This document shows positions 28,720-37,672 of a stretch of DNA of 64,000 nt, in pieces. Under the pieces are notes generated by a model. The model made no database searches. It saw nothing but the letters and a program-made list of their open reading frames with translations, and had not been told where the DNA came from. Both the position numbers and the translations under genes were made by a program. Within the stretch, counting starts at the first letter, position 1, and each line of letters begins with the position of its first letter. Where the stretch lies: the NCBI RefSeq assembly GCF_019343105.1, contig NZ_CP073764.1:1674001-1738000 (forward strand). The letters run 5' to 3'. The DNA is from Methylovirgula sp. HY1. GTDB taxonomy: Bacteria > Pseudomonadota > Alphaproteobacteria > Rhizobiales > Beijerinckiaceae.

Positions 28720-29397
28720 ATGGCCCAAAATCCGATGCCTGCCTCGACACCTCTGTCCGCACCGCATGAGACCACCGCCGGCATTCTTCTCGCCGGCGGC
28801 CGATCGCGCCGCATGGGCGGCGGCGACAAGCCGCTCATAAGTCTCGGCGGCCTCTCTTTGCTGACCCGTGTCGCCGGCACATTACAGCCCCAATGCGACG
28901 CATTGCTCATCAGCGCCAATGGCGATCCCGGACGGTTCGCTGCTTACGGCCTGCCCGTCGTTGCCGACGATGTGCCGGATTTTGCCGGGCCGCTGGCCGG
29001 AATTCTCGCCGGCCTCGATTTTATCGCCACCTATTTGCCGGAAGCGCGGTTTGCCGTCAGCGTCGCGACCGACACGCCGTTCCTGCCGGGCGATCTCGTC
29101 GCGCGCCTGCATCTGGCGCGTGAAAGGGAAGAGGCCGAACTCGTCTGCGCGCGTTCCGGCGGACGGGTTCACCCGGTGGTCGCATTATGGCCGATCACGA
29201 TCCGGGCCGATCTGCGACAAGCGCTCGTGCGAGAGGATCTGCGCAAGATCGAGCATTTTCTGGAGCGCTACCGTCTGGCTTATGCCGATTGGCCGGCCGA
29301 AGCTTTCGACCCCTTCCTCAACATCAATGCGCCGACTGATCTCGCCGATGCCGAACGGATCTTGCAGGCAGGCATGGGCATAAGGGAACGTGCCTAG
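28720..29397 (+). CDS. mobA: Molybdenum cofactor guanylyltransferase
   Basis: Attaches GMP to Mo-molybdopterin to form the guanine dinucleotide cofactor. From ATG 28720 the protein has 225 residues; homology starts at GILLAGGRSRRMGGGDKPL, the nucleotide-binding loop, about residue 21. DTPFLPGDL carries the Mg-binding Asp. The stop codon TAG is inside the first bases of a dispersed repeat. With mobB and moeA nearby it forms a Mo-cofactor group. Confidence 0.9.
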   Translation: MAQNPMPASTPLSAPHETTAGILLAGGRSRRMGGGDKPLISLGGLSLLTRVAGTLQPQCDALLISANGDPGRFAAYGLPVVADDVPDFAGPLAGILAGLDFIATYLPEARFAVSVATDTPFLPGDLVARLHLAREREEAELVCARSGGRVHPVVALWPITIRADLRQALVREDLRKIEHFLERYRLAYADWPAEAFDPFLNINAPTDLADAERILQAGMGIRERA

Positions 29398-29576
29398 AGC
29401 GTTTCTCGACCGGACGGAATCATCCGGTCGAAAAGAAAACGCTCCAAATCGATAAGCTGGAGCATGTTCGCATCAATGAGAACTCGGATATATCCGAGTT
29501 CTGAAAAATGAGAACGCGGATATATCCGCGTTCTAAAAACAAAAAAGTCTATCGACTTTTCAGGAACATGCTCTAG
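29394..29576. repeat. Composite palindromic repeat, copy 2
   Basis: Reverse-oriented relative of the repeat at 232-383: AGAGCGTTT...GAAAACGCTCC, then GGAGCATGTTC...GAACATGCTCT. Inside the second hairpin there are two tandem small palindromes, each centred on GGATATATCC. It may double as the 3' end of mobA and of the convergent gene. Confidence 0.75.
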
Positions 29577-29585
29577 CGGCATTGA

Positions 29586-30392
29586 TCAGGCGAGACGGAC
29601 CCGCTCCAGCCGCTGCCACCAATCGTCCACCGCCGTCCGCGTGCAAGCCAGCTCTTCGTCCAGCCCGAGCGCAAAGCCGCGCCAGGCTTCGAGATAGCGC
29701 GACGCCACACCGACAAGCACCGGAATATCGGCGGTGGCGGCGGCGGCGATTTCGTCACGCATGCCCTTGCCCTCGGATTCGAGACGGCCGAACCGATTGA
29801 TGATGAGCAGATCCGGACGCCGCTCCAGCGCCTGACGTGCGCGTCCCGCGACATCGGCGAGCGCGGCACTGTCGGCCCGACAGGCCTGCGCATGCGTGCC
29901 GAGATCCTGCAGGATCGGGATCCGCGCACCGCTTTCAAGATCGAGCACATGGGTTTGCGGACATCCGCAGCCTTGCGTATTGGCGCTGACCTGAATGCAG
30001 CCGGCAAGCCTATGGCCGCGCGCGGTGAGCGCCGCGGCGAATTCGGCCATCACGCCATTGACCTCGTCGCTCGTTTCGAAAATGAGCGCGGCGAGGAACT
30101 TTGCCGGATCATTGATCATGGACGTGGATTGTTGGTTTGGAGCGTCTTGGCGCATCGCCGCGCCGCGCCGAATATGGAAGACATAGATTCCGTCGCGCTC
30201 TACATTGAGTTCCAGCACATCGCCCAACATACGCACCAGATGCGGAATATCGATGACCGAGAGCGGATCGGTGCATTCGACGATCAGGCGCACGCCATCC
30301 TCAAGCTTGCCGAGCAGCTTGCGCGTGCGCAAAACCGGCAAGGGACATTTCAGGCCGCGCAGATCGAGATAGGTTGTAGTGTCGAGCGGCAT
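29586..30392 (-). CDS. TusA-like domain fused to DUF2478
   Basis: A 268-residue two-domain protein. Residues about 6-80 form a TusA/SirA-like sulfur carrier domain with the LDLRGLKCPLPVLR signature (Cys in CPLP). Residues about 92-260 match DUF2478: CGCPQTHVLDLESG, ILQDLG, and INRFGRLESEGKGMRDEI. DUF2478 proteins are found near molybdate and Mo-cofactor genes. TusA-like domains deliver sulfur, including for formate dehydrogenase Mo-cofactor. The fusion sits between mobA and mobB, on the opposite strand. A role in Mo-cofactor sulfur handling is inferred. Confidence 0.8.
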   Translation of the reverse strand: MPLDTTTYLDLRGLKCPLPVLRTRKLLGKLEDGVRLIVECTDPLSVIDIPHLVRMLGDVLELNVERDGIYVFHIRRGAAMRQDAPNQQSTSMINDPAKFLAALIFETSDEVNGVMAEFAAALTARGHRLAGCIQVSANTQGCGCPQTHVLDLESGARIPILQDLGTHAQACRADSAALADVAGRARQALERRPDLLIINRFGRLESEGKGMRDEIAAAATADIPVLVGVASRYLEAWRGFALGLDEELACTRTAVDDWWQRLERVRLA

Positions 30393-30499
30393 GAAACTCT
30401 CTAATGCAGACGCGAATTTAAACGAAGACTAATCAATCGCTGTATCAAATTCCAGTTTCGATACGGTCGCGCTGTGCTGAACCAATCAAAGGAACAATC

Positions 30500-31051
30500 A
30501 TGCGGGTGATCGGCCTAGCCGGATGGAGCGGCGCCGGAAAGACGACATTGATCGTCAAGCTGATCCCGGCGCTGCAGGCGCGCGGTCTCAGCGTCTCGAC
30601 GCTCAAACATGCGCATCATCATTTCGAGATAGATCAGCCCGGCAAGGATTCTTTCCGGCATCGCGAGGCCGGCGCGCATGAAGTGCTGATTGCCTCATCC
30701 AACCGCTTCGCGCTTTTGCACGAATTGCGCGGCGCGCCCGAGCCTTCGCTCGCCACACTTATAGGCAAGCTCGAACCGGTCGACATTCTCATCATCGAGG
30801 GCTTTCGCCAGGAACCACATGCGAAATTGGAAGTGCATCGCGCCGCCAATGCCAAGCCCTTCCTGTTTCCAGACGATACCAATATCAAAGCTTTGGTGAG
30901 CGACGCGCCGGAGGCCGGCGCGCTTTTCGGCACGCGGCTTCCCTATGCGCATCTCGATGCCATCGAGAGCGCTGTCGATCTGATCCTCAAATTCGCAACG
31001 CCTGTCGCGGACACGCTGCGCCAGCTTTCGGCAACCCGGCAAATGGAATAA
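30500..31051 (+). CDS. mobB: Molybdopterin-guanine dinucleotide biosynthesis adapter
   Basis: A 183-residue GTP-binding protein with P-loop GWSGAGKTTL at residues 8-17 and the conserved LKHAHHHFEIDQPGKDSFRHREAGA block. It assists MobA in making Mo-bisMGD. AAAGGAAC precedes the ATG. It is 65 nt upstream of moeA on the same strand. Confidence 0.93.
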   Translation: MRVIGLAGWSGAGKTTLIVKLIPALQARGLSVSTLKHAHHHFEIDQPGKDSFRHREAGAHEVLIASSNRFALLHELRGAPEPSLATLIGKLEPVDILIIEGFRQEPHAKLEVHRAANAKPFLFPDDTNIKALVSDAPEAGALFGTRLPYAHLDAIESAVDLILKFATPVADTLRQLSATRQME

Positions 31052-31116
31052 TCAGAGCCGCGCGCCTCCTGCTCTTACCTTCCCATCCGCGCCATGATGA
31101 CCAAAGACCGATCCGT

Positions 31117-32373
31117 ATGACCAAACTCAGCAAGGATGTTTTTGCCACCGGCGCCGCGGCATTGTCGGTGGAGGCGGCGGTCGACCTCATTATGGCGCGT
31201 GTGCCGGCCATTGAAGCGACCGAAATGGTCGGGCTTTTTGCGGCCGAAGGCCGGGTCCTCGCCCAGACGCTCGCCGCCGCCGTCGATCTGCCGCCTTTCG
31301 ACAATTCCGCCGTCGACGGCTATGCCGCCCGCTGGAGCGATCTGGCAAAGGACGGAGAGACCAAGCTGCCGGTCGCCGGCCGCATCGCCGCCGGCCATAC
31401 GCTGGACCAAGCCGCGCCCGAACACGCCGCCTTGCGCATCTTCACCGGCGCGCCCGTGCCCGAGGGCTTCGATACAATCTTCATGCAGGAAGACTGCAGC
31501 CTGCTCGACGATGGCCAAGTGCTGCTGCCGCCGGGGCTCGCGAAGGGTGCCAATCTCCGGCCACGCGGCGAAGAACTCGCCAAGGGTGCGCAAGCGTTGC
31601 CGGCAGGCCGCCGCCTGATGCCGGAAGATATCGGCCTCGCCGCGGCACTCGGCGTCACCGAATTCAAAGTGCGGCGAAGGCTCAAAGCCGCGATCTTTTC
31701 GACCGGCGACGAGATCGTTTCGCCCGGCATGGCCCTGCCCGTCGCGGCGGTCTATGACGCCAATCGCTTCATGCTTCACGCCATGTTGCAACGGCTCGGC
31801 GTTGAGGTGGAAGATCTCGGCATTTTGCCCGACGATCGCGGCCTCATCACCACCGCTTTGGGCGAAGCGGCGAAATCCTATGATCTCGTCGTGACGTCGG
31901 GCGGCGTCTCGATGGGCGAGGAAGATCATGTGAAGGCGGCGCTCGAAGCGGAAGGCTCGCTCGCCTTTTGGAAGCTCGCGATCAAGCCCGGCCGGCCGGT
32001 CGCCATGGGCATTTTGCACGGCACGCCCTTCATCGGCCTGCCCGGCAATCCGGTCGCGGTCTTCGTCTGTTTCGCGGCGCTCGTGCGGCCACTGATCGCC
32101 GCCCTCAACGGCGCCACTGCCGAACCCTTGCGTCGGCAGAAGGTCGTCTCCGGCTTCGCCTTCACGAAAAAGCCGGGACGCCGCGAATATCTCCGCGTCT
32201 CGCTGCGGACCGATGCGAAGGGCGAGGCCGTCGCCGAGAAATATGCGGTGCAAGGCAGCGGCGCCTTGACCTCGCTCACCCGCACGCGAGGCCTCGTCGA
32301 ATTGCGTGAAGAGACGACCGAGATCGCGCCGGGCGATCGGCTGGACTTCATCGACTTTGCGCTGATGCGATGA
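31117..32373 (+). CDS. moeA: Molybdopterin molybdenumtransferase
   Basis: A 418-residue protein that inserts molybdate into adenylylated molybdopterin. The gephyrin-type N-terminal domain has DLPPFDNSAVDGYA, and the MoeA/MogA-like domain has STGDEIVSPG and SGGVSMGEEDHV. It ends with the C-terminal beta domain (GDRLDFIDF). Full length and intact. With mobAB and the TusA-DUF2478 fusion it makes a local Mo-cofactor set. Confidence 0.94.
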   Translation: MTKLSKDVFATGAAALSVEAAVDLIMARVPAIEATEMVGLFAAEGRVLAQTLAAAVDLPPFDNSAVDGYAARWSDLAKDGETKLPVAGRIAAGHTLDQAAPEHAALRIFTGAPVPEGFDTIFMQEDCSLLDDGQVLLPPGLAKGANLRPRGEELAKGAQALPAGRRLMPEDIGLAAALGVTEFKVRRRLKAAIFSTGDEIVSPGMALPVAAVYDANRFMLHAMLQRLGVEVEDLGILPDDRGLITTALGEAAKSYDLVVTSGGVSMGEEDHVKAALEAEGSLAFWKLAIKPGRPVAMGILHGTPFIGLPGNPVAVFVCFAALVRPLIAALNGATAEPLRRQKVVSGFAFTKKPGRREYLRVSLRTDAKGEAVAEKYAVQGSGALTSLTRTRGLVELREETTEIAPGDRLDFIDFALMR

Positions 32374-32376
32374 GCT

Positions 32377-32715
32377 TCAGCGCGTCACGCTGTCGATCCA
32401 GGCGAGATAGGGGCCAAAACCCTGCGCGATCGGCAGCATGACGATCTCCGGCGTCGCATAGGCATGCAGCGCGCGGATCGCCTTCTCCACCGCTTCGTAA
32501 TCGGCCCGCTTGATCTTGCAGATGAGCAGGATCTCGGCCGCCTCCTCGATTTTGCCGTCCCAGGTGTAAATGCTGTCGATCGGGAGCATTTGCACGCAGG
32601 CGGCGAGCTGCCGTTCGACAAGGGCGCGCGCCAACGCCTTGGCGGACGCGCGATCACCGCATGTGGTCAAAACGGCGGCATAGGCAGCGGCCGTGCGCTC
32701 GGTTTCATGAATCAT
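32377..32715 (-). CDS. cutA: Divalent cation tolerance protein
   Basis: A 112-residue trimeric CutA1-type protein. Typical blocks are CVQMLPIDSIYTWDGKIEEAAEILLICK and the C-terminal ATPEIVMLPI with LAWID. Function in metal homeostasis is debated. It is divergent from the Zur-like gene (43 nt apart) and its stop is 3 nt from that of moeA. Confidence 0.93.
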   Translation of the reverse strand: MIHETERTAAAYAAVLTTCGDRASAKALARALVERQLAACVQMLPIDSIYTWDGKIEEAAEILLICKIKRADYEAVEKAIRALHAYATPEIVMLPIAQGFGPYLAWIDSVTR

Positions 32716-32758
32716 ACGGCAACTCGCATTTGCTGAAGCATCGGCCTATATTGCGGTT

Positions 32759-33265
32759 ATGACGATTCACGCCCCGGCGCGGAAGGAGCGCAAGCGCAAG
32801 GACGCCATGGCCAGCCCCGCGGTCAAGGGCGCTTTGGCCGCGGCGGAGGATCTGTGCCTCCAGCATGGCGTCAAACTGACCGCCAGCCGCCGTCTGATCC
32901 TCGAAATTCTCGCCCGCGAGGGACGCCCGCTTGGCGCCTATGACATGATCGAAAAAGTCGCGGAAACGACGGGCAAGCGCCCGGCCCCCGTCTCGATCTA
33001 TCGCGCGCTCGATTTCCTGCTCGAAAACAGCCTCGTTCACCGGCTTGCCTCGCGCAACGCCTATCTCGCCTGCGACCATGGCCATGGTCTGCAGGATCTG
33101 GTCGTCTTCCTCATCTGCGAAACTTGCGGCACGGTCGTCGAGGCGACCTCGGATGCTTTGCGCCATGATCTCGCGACGCTCGCGGCCACGACCCGATTCG
33201 CGCCGCGCAGCCAGGTCATGGAAATCGCCGGCCGCTGCCGCGCCTGCGGCGAGGCGCAGGCTTGA
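32759..33265 (+). CDS. Fur-family regulator, Zur-like
   Basis: A 168-residue Fur-family repressor. The winged helix spans about residues 25-100 (LTASRRLILEIL, PVSIYRALDFLLE). Metal ligands are in the CDHGHG region, and the two Cys pairs are C-x2-C in CETCG and CRACG. The long N-terminal lysine/arginine-rich stretch and the motif order fit Zur rather than Fur or Irr. An inner ATG at 32807 is also possible. Divergence from cutA suggests a metal-homeostasis pair. Confidence 0.85.
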   Translation: MTIHAPARKERKRKDAMASPAVKGALAAAEDLCLQHGVKLTASRRLILEILAREGRPLGAYDMIEKVAETTGKRPAPVSIYRALDFLLENSLVHRLASRNAYLACDHGHGLQDLVVFLICETCGTVVEATSDALRHDLATLAATTRFAPRSQVMEIAGRCRACGEAQA

Positions 33266-33361
33266 GGCCTGTTTCATTGAGCCGGTTTGGCACAAAGATT
33301 GTTTCGGAAATGCGCTTCAGCCTTAGGAAATGCGAGGCCTTAAGCTGAGGAGCATTTGTCC

Positions 33362-33697
33362 ATGTCATCCGCCTTCATGTCTACGCGTTCTTACGAACTC
33401 ATTAAGCAAGCAATCGAGCAGAAAAAGCAGATGAGCCTTCAATATCATGGCTACACGCGCAACATCTGCCCCTACGTTCTCGGAAAAAACAAAAACGGCA
33501 AAGAGCGCGCTCTGGCGCTTCTGGTCCGCAATACGCCCTCTGGTCCGCTCGCCGGCGGCTGGGAATGTCTGGATCTCGACCATGTATGGAATGTAAAATT
33601 CGCGGAGGGCGCGTGGGTCGCAGCGCCGAGCGCTCCACGACCGGATTGCGACATTCCGAACATCGAAGTCGACGCTGAAGCGGCCGCGGCGGCGTAA
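33362..33697 (+). CDS. Short WYL-domain-like protein
   Basis: A 111-residue protein containing something like the middle of a WYL ligand-sensing domain: an N-terminal helix (YELIKQAIEQKKQMSLQYHGY), then ICPYVLGKNKNGKERALA and a tail of Asp, Glu and Ala. No DNA-binding domain is attached. GAGGAG lies upstream of the ATG. Family assignment is moderate; function unknown. Confidence 0.55.
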   Translation: MSSAFMSTRSYELIKQAIEQKKQMSLQYHGYTRNICPYVLGKNKNGKERALALLVRNTPSGPLAGGWECLDLDHVWNVKFAEGAWVAAPSAPRPDCDIPNIEVDAEAAAAA

Positions 33698-33789
33698 GCC
33701 GCTTGGCCGCACGCCGCGCCCCCCTTTTCCGGCATGCGGAATGCTTGCCTATCTTCGTGATAAGGTTGAGCTTTCCGCAGGCGGCCGCC

Positions 33790-34068
33790 ATGAAAAAATG
33801 TCGCAATTACCGCGAGCCGAATGCGGCTCCCGAGCCCTATCACATTTTGCTCGAAAAGGCCGACGAGCTCGAAACCCATCCGGGCGTGATTGCCGCCATC
33901 AACGCGGTCGCGACGGAAAGACGCCCCGCCATGGTGATCTGGAAGGCGCCGACAGGCCCGGAAGCCGATCATATCGTGATGGCGCTCGAAGAATATATTC
34001 ACTTCAAGGACTTCCCCGCGACCAAGAACGACATCTATGCCTGGGGCCAGGATGAAGTAAGGCTGTGA
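33790..34068 (+). CDS. Small hypothetical protein
   Basis: A 92-residue protein starting MKKCRNYREPNAAPEPYHI, mixed alpha/beta, no signal or membrane segment. Start is the ATG after GCCGCC, giving a sensible N-terminus. Codon use is normal. I do not recognise the family. Confidence 0.5.
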   Translation: MKKCRNYREPNAAPEPYHILLEKADELETHPGVIAAINAVATERRPAMVIWKAPTGPEADHIVMALEEYIHFKDFPATKNDIYAWGQDEVRL

Positions 34069-34369
34069 GGCGCCGCGTGATCGGCGCGGGTATCGTTCCC
34101 TTATTCGACGCCGACGATGACGCCACCCCACTATTGCCATCGGCACTTGTCCAGCGCCCGCTTTCGCGGTGATGGCCCGCCGGCACGCGCTGCTCGTTGG
34201 AATTGAAATGCGGGATGTATTTCAGAAGATCGAGTTGACGCGTATCGATCCCGCGCGCCAGCATCAGCGCGTGGGGCGAAGCGCCAAGGCGCAGAAAGCC
34301 GTCGGCGTGGAACAACGATTTTGCTTCGTCGCGCGTCTCGAAACGCGGCAGGCGTACTCTTTCAAAGGA
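34069..34369 (-). pseudogene. Fragment of an accessory (toxin-like) protein
   Basis: The minus strand reads RVRLPRFETRDEAKSLFHAD and continues with GFLRLGASPHALMLARGID and RQLDLLKY, then a Ser/Gly-rich linker (SGRWTSADGNSG). This domain and linker recur in large multi-domain accessory proteins of Rhizobiales, as I remember them. There is no start codon in frame before a stop at about 34370, and the frame fades into the neighbouring gene. So it looks like an orphan piece. Confidence 0.4.
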
Positions 34370-34415
34370 TCAGAAGATGGTCTGGGCCGAGCCCTTCGAC
34401 TGTCCCCCAAGGCGT

Positions 34416-34781
34416 CTATTCAACACCGACGATGACCTGATCCGGCTCCCTCGGACGATTGGTCCAGATGTAAATCAGCGTCTCGAGCTGAGGCACCAAC
34501 ATTTCTAGAATGATGTCGTCGGGCACTGAACGTATCACCACCTTTCTGGACGGCGTTTTCAGTCGTCCTTGAAACACTGGCGGCGTGCCCGGATCGACGT
34601 CGCTGCGCGCGCCCAGGCGAAACTCGGTTTCGCCGTCAATCTCGCATAAGGTTGCGACTATGATACAGGACTCTGTCGCCACAACACAGGAACCATCGAT
34701 CCACTCCGGCGGCTCTCCGCACGAAACATCCTCAACAGCCACGATCGAGTTTGGTGGGGCCAAACGTGCAACTTCAATCAT
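34416..34781 (-). CDS. Small acidic hypothetical protein
   Basis: A 121-residue acidic protein from ATG 34781 (MIEVARLAPPN), with GGAG nine bases upstream. Strand-rich with no membrane segment; AT content and codon choice are less typical than the neighbours. It lies directly upstream of the toxin-like fragment on the same strand. An immunity-protein role is possible but unproven. Confidence 0.5.
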   Translation of the reverse strand: MIEVARLAPPNSIVAVEDVSCGEPPEWIDGSCVVATESCIIVATLCEIDGETEFRLGARSDVDPGTPPVFQGRLKTPSRKVVIRSVPDDIILEMLVPQLETLIYIWTNRPREPDQVIVGVE

Positions 34782-35218
34782 TTCAGATCTCTCCGGCGTT
34801 GCCAAAAAATCGCCGGCCCTTGTTTATTGCTGCAGGCAAGACAATGCGGATAAAGGCGCTGCGGTGCATTTGAAATATTCAAGGAAGACGGCGGCTGATG
34901 ATCAGGAATGAAGTTTCCAGAACATAACATGAATATCAAACAGACAAACTGTCTTGGCAGAATAGTGCGAAAGACAAGAATCGCATTTTATTTGCAGGCA
35001 TCGCATTTTATTTGAAAGTCCGTTCGCGCGACAAATGACCGGATGACGTTTGCCCCCCTTGTCCAATCCTTTCCGCGCCGCATTTACCGGAAGAAGCCTT
35101 GTCCGCGCCCCTGGCTTGACGGGACGCGTGTTTTTGATCACCACAAGGCGCTGCCGTCATACTAAGGTCACGGCGGCGGCGTTTGGCTGCGGCAGCCCCC
35201 CAAATCCAGAAGGCACCC
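34782..35218. other. Low-GC intergenic region before ispG with a direct repeat
   Basis: About 440 bases that are markedly AT-richer than the surroundings between 34900 and 35020. A 15-bp direct repeat, ATCGCATTTTATTTG, occurs at 34980-34994 and 35000-35014, a 20-bp period. No gene is convincing. The ispG promoter must be near. Confidence 0.5.
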
Positions 35219-36517
35219 ATGTCGGCATCCCCCTCCCCCTGTGTTTCGCTTGGTTCCGAGGCCGTTCAAGCGGGGCCTGCGCCACGCCGCAGCTCGGTCG
35301 GCGTGCTGGTCGGGTCGGGGCCGGGCGCCGTAATGGTCGGCGGCGGCGCACCGATTGCCGTCCAATCCATGACCAATACCGATACCGCCGATGTCGATGG
35401 CACCGTCACCCAGGTGGCGGCACTGGCCCGCGCCGGGTCGGAACTCGTGCGCATCACGGTGGATCGCGACGAGGCTGCGGCGGCAGTGCCGCATATCCGC
35501 GAAAAGCTCGACAAGATGGGCGTCACCGTGCCGCTCATCGGCGATTTCCACTATATCGGCCATAAGCTTCTCGCCGAGCATCCGGCCTGCGCCGAAGCGC
35601 TCGCCAAATACCGGATCAATCCCGGCAATGTCGGCTTCAAGGACAAGCGCGACACGCAATTCTCGACGATCGTCGAATTCGCCATTCGATATGGCAAGAC
35701 GGTCCGCATCGGCGCCAATTGGGGCTCGCTCGACCAAGAGCTATTGACCTCGCTGATGGACGAGAATGCGAAGTCGAATGCGCCGATCGAGGCCGCCGCG
35801 GTGATGCGCGAGGCGATGGTGCAATCCGCGCTTCTCTCCGCCGCGCGGGCGGAAGAGATCGGCCTGCCGCGCAACCGCATCATCCTGTCGGCGAAAGTCT
35901 CCGACGTGCAGCATTTGATCGCCGTCTATCGCATGCTCGCGAAGCGCAGCGATTATGCCCTGCATCTCGGCCTCACCGAGGCCGGGATGGGCACCAAGGG
36001 CATTGTCGCCTCCTCGGCCGCGCTCGGCATTCTGCTGCAGGAAGGCATCGGCGACACGATCCGCGTGTCCTTGACGCCGGAGCCCGGCGGCGACCGCACG
36101 CTCGAAGTTCAGGTCGGCCAGGAAATCCTCCAGACCATGGGCTTTCGTACATTCGTGCCGCTCGTCGCCGCCTGCCCCGGCTGCGGCCGCACCACATCGA
36201 CGGTGTTCCAGGAATTGGCGCGCGACATCCAGAGCTATATCCGCGACGAGATGCCGATGTGGCGGGTGCGCTATCCGGGCGTCGAGACGCTGAATGTCGC
36301 GGTGATGGGCTGTATCGTGAATGGACCGGGCGAATCCAAACATGCCGATATCGGCATTTCCCTGCCCGGCACCGGCGAAACGCCGACCGCCCCGGTCTTC
36401 ATCGACGGCGAGAAAGCGATGACCTTGCGCGGCGAAGGCATCGCCAGGGAATTCAAGGTGATCGTGCAGGATTATATCGAGCGGCGTTTTGGCGGCGCGA
36501 AAAGCGCGGCGGAGTAG
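35219..36517 (+). CDS. ispG: 4-hydroxy-3-methylbut-2-en-1-yl diphosphate synthase
   Basis: A 432-residue Fe-S enzyme of the non-mevalonate isoprenoid pathway (GcpE). The N-terminal TIM barrel has [14 protein letters not shown] and GDFHYIGH. The C-terminal cluster domain has CPGCGRTT and GCIVNGPGE, which hold the three Cys ligands. ATG 35219 is chosen because homology begins soon after; an upstream in-frame start at 35183 adds only a low-complexity tail. Pairs functionally with ispA at 38.4 kb. Confidence 0.95.
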   Translation: MSASPSPCVSLGSEAVQAGPAPRRSSVGVLVGSGPGAVMVGGGAPIAVQSMTNTDTADVDGTVTQVAALARAGSELVRITVDRDEAAAAVPHIREKLDKMGVTVPLIGDFHYIGHKLLAEHPACAEALAKYRINPGNVGFKDKRDTQFSTIVEFAIRYGKTVRIGANWGSLDQELLTSLMDENAKSNAPIEAAAVMREAMVQSALLSAARAEEIGLPRNRIILSAKVSDVQHLIAVYRMLAKRSDYALHLGLTEAGMGTKGIVASSAALGILLQEGIGDTIRVSLTPEPGGDRTLEVQVGQEILQTMGFRTFVPLVAACPGCGRTTSTVFQELARDIQSYIRDEMPMWRVRYPGVETLNVAVMGCIVNGPGESKHADIGISLPGTGETPTAPVFIDGEKAMTLRGEGIAREFKVIVQDYIERRFGGAKSAAE

Positions 36518-36541
36518 GCGCGCTTTTTGGGCAGCCCAGAG

Positions 36542-36871
36542 TTACTCCGCCTGCCCCTCCCCGCGCTCGTGCCAATGGTCGATGACGTTGCGCGTCTTGG
36601 CCTCGGTCATTTTCGCGAAGGCCGCGCCCATTTCGTCTGGTGAGAGGAAGGGCTTCATCGTTTCTCGGAAGCGAAAATAGGCGACGGCGAGCAAAACCCC
36701 GGTCAAGGCGTGATTGATGAAATTCTGCAGGTCGGCATGGTCGGGCTTGTCGACCAATTGCCGGGAAATGGCCTCGAAGGCATCTTCCTCCTCGTTCACG
36801 CATCCCCAGATGCGATTGATGAGATCGACCTCCAGGCTGGCCAGATGTTCGACTGTTTCTTTCATGCCCAT
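36542..36871 (-). CDS. Hypothetical protein
   Basis: A 109-residue protein (ATG 36871; a second ATG two codons later is possible), all-helical: KETVEHLASLEVDLINRIWG then a hydrophobic helix ALTGVLLAVAYFRF and a polar C-terminus. No family recognised. Convergent with ispG. Confidence 0.5.
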   Translation of the reverse strand: MGMKETVEHLASLEVDLINRIWGCVNEEEDAFEAISRQLVDKPDHADLQNFINHALTGVLLAVAYFRFRETMKPFLSPDEMGAAFAKMTEAKTRNVIDHWHERGEGQAE

Positions 36872-37143
36872 ATTTGCGATCCGCTGTTCATCTTGAGCCC
36901 GAGCCGGCACCTCTGCCGGCATATTTTGCCCTCAAGCTAGCATTCCTGCTGCCAAGCCGCGCCGTCCGGTCTTTGCTGGATTCCGTGCCAGCGATGATTC
37001 CTAAGGCCGGGATAACGAATTCGTGTAGAATTGAGCTGCCGCAAAACCGGTCTTTAATATCGGTGAGCTAGTTGCAGGAGGGGGACTAATTCCCCATTTT
37101 GAGTCTGGCGCCCGTGAAACGCCGAGGTTTGGAGATCAGGACA

Positions 37144-37641
37144 ATGCGCCGGAGCCGATTGGCATGGGTTATCGCGGTGATCGCGGCCTTCGCATTTGGG
37201 TCAGCCGCGTCGGTGACGACGGCATCCGCCAAGTCGCGCCATCATCATGTCGCGAAGCATCACCATTTCCATAAAGTCGGACACCGTGTCGGCTATCTGC
37301 CACGCGGCGCGTCAGGACGCGGCCGCGGTTATGCCGAACTCGTCGGCGATCCGCACAGCGGGTTCGGCTTCTATCCATTGCCGATGCGTTATCGCGTCGG
37401 CGCTTGGCGCCATCACATGCGCCATCGTGGCGAGCCGCCGTGGATCAGGAACGGCGTCATCTATGCGATGATGGCTGACGCCGCGCGCTATAATTGGTAT
37501 TGGTCGACGCCCATCGATGATTACCGCTACGGTGTCTACAGCGCGTTCGATGGGGTGGGTACGCCCTATTTCGCCGGTTTTTATGGGCCTGCGGGCGATG
37601 ACGACGAATCGTCATTTCCCTTCGGCCAAGCCTACCGCTGA
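37144..37641 (+). CDS. Exported His-rich hypothetical protein
   Basis: A 165-residue protein with a signal peptide (residues 1-29, cleavage near TASA-KS). It is followed by a His-rich patch (HHHVAKHHHFHK) and a mature part rich in Tyr, Trp and Gly. The His patch might bind metals. ATG follows GGAG. An upstream in-frame start at 37099 would hide the signal peptide. Family not recognised. Confidence 0.55.
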   Translation: MRRSRLAWVIAVIAAFAFGSAASVTTASAKSRHHHVAKHHHFHKVGHRVGYLPRGASGRGRGYAELVGDPHSGFGFYPLPMRYRVGAWRHHMRHRGEPPWIRNGVIYAMMADAARYNWYWSTPIDDYRYGVYSAFDGVGTPYFAGFYGPAGDDDESSFPFGQAYR

Positions 37642-37672
37642 GCCGTTCGCCCTCTTGTAATTGGCGGAGCGG

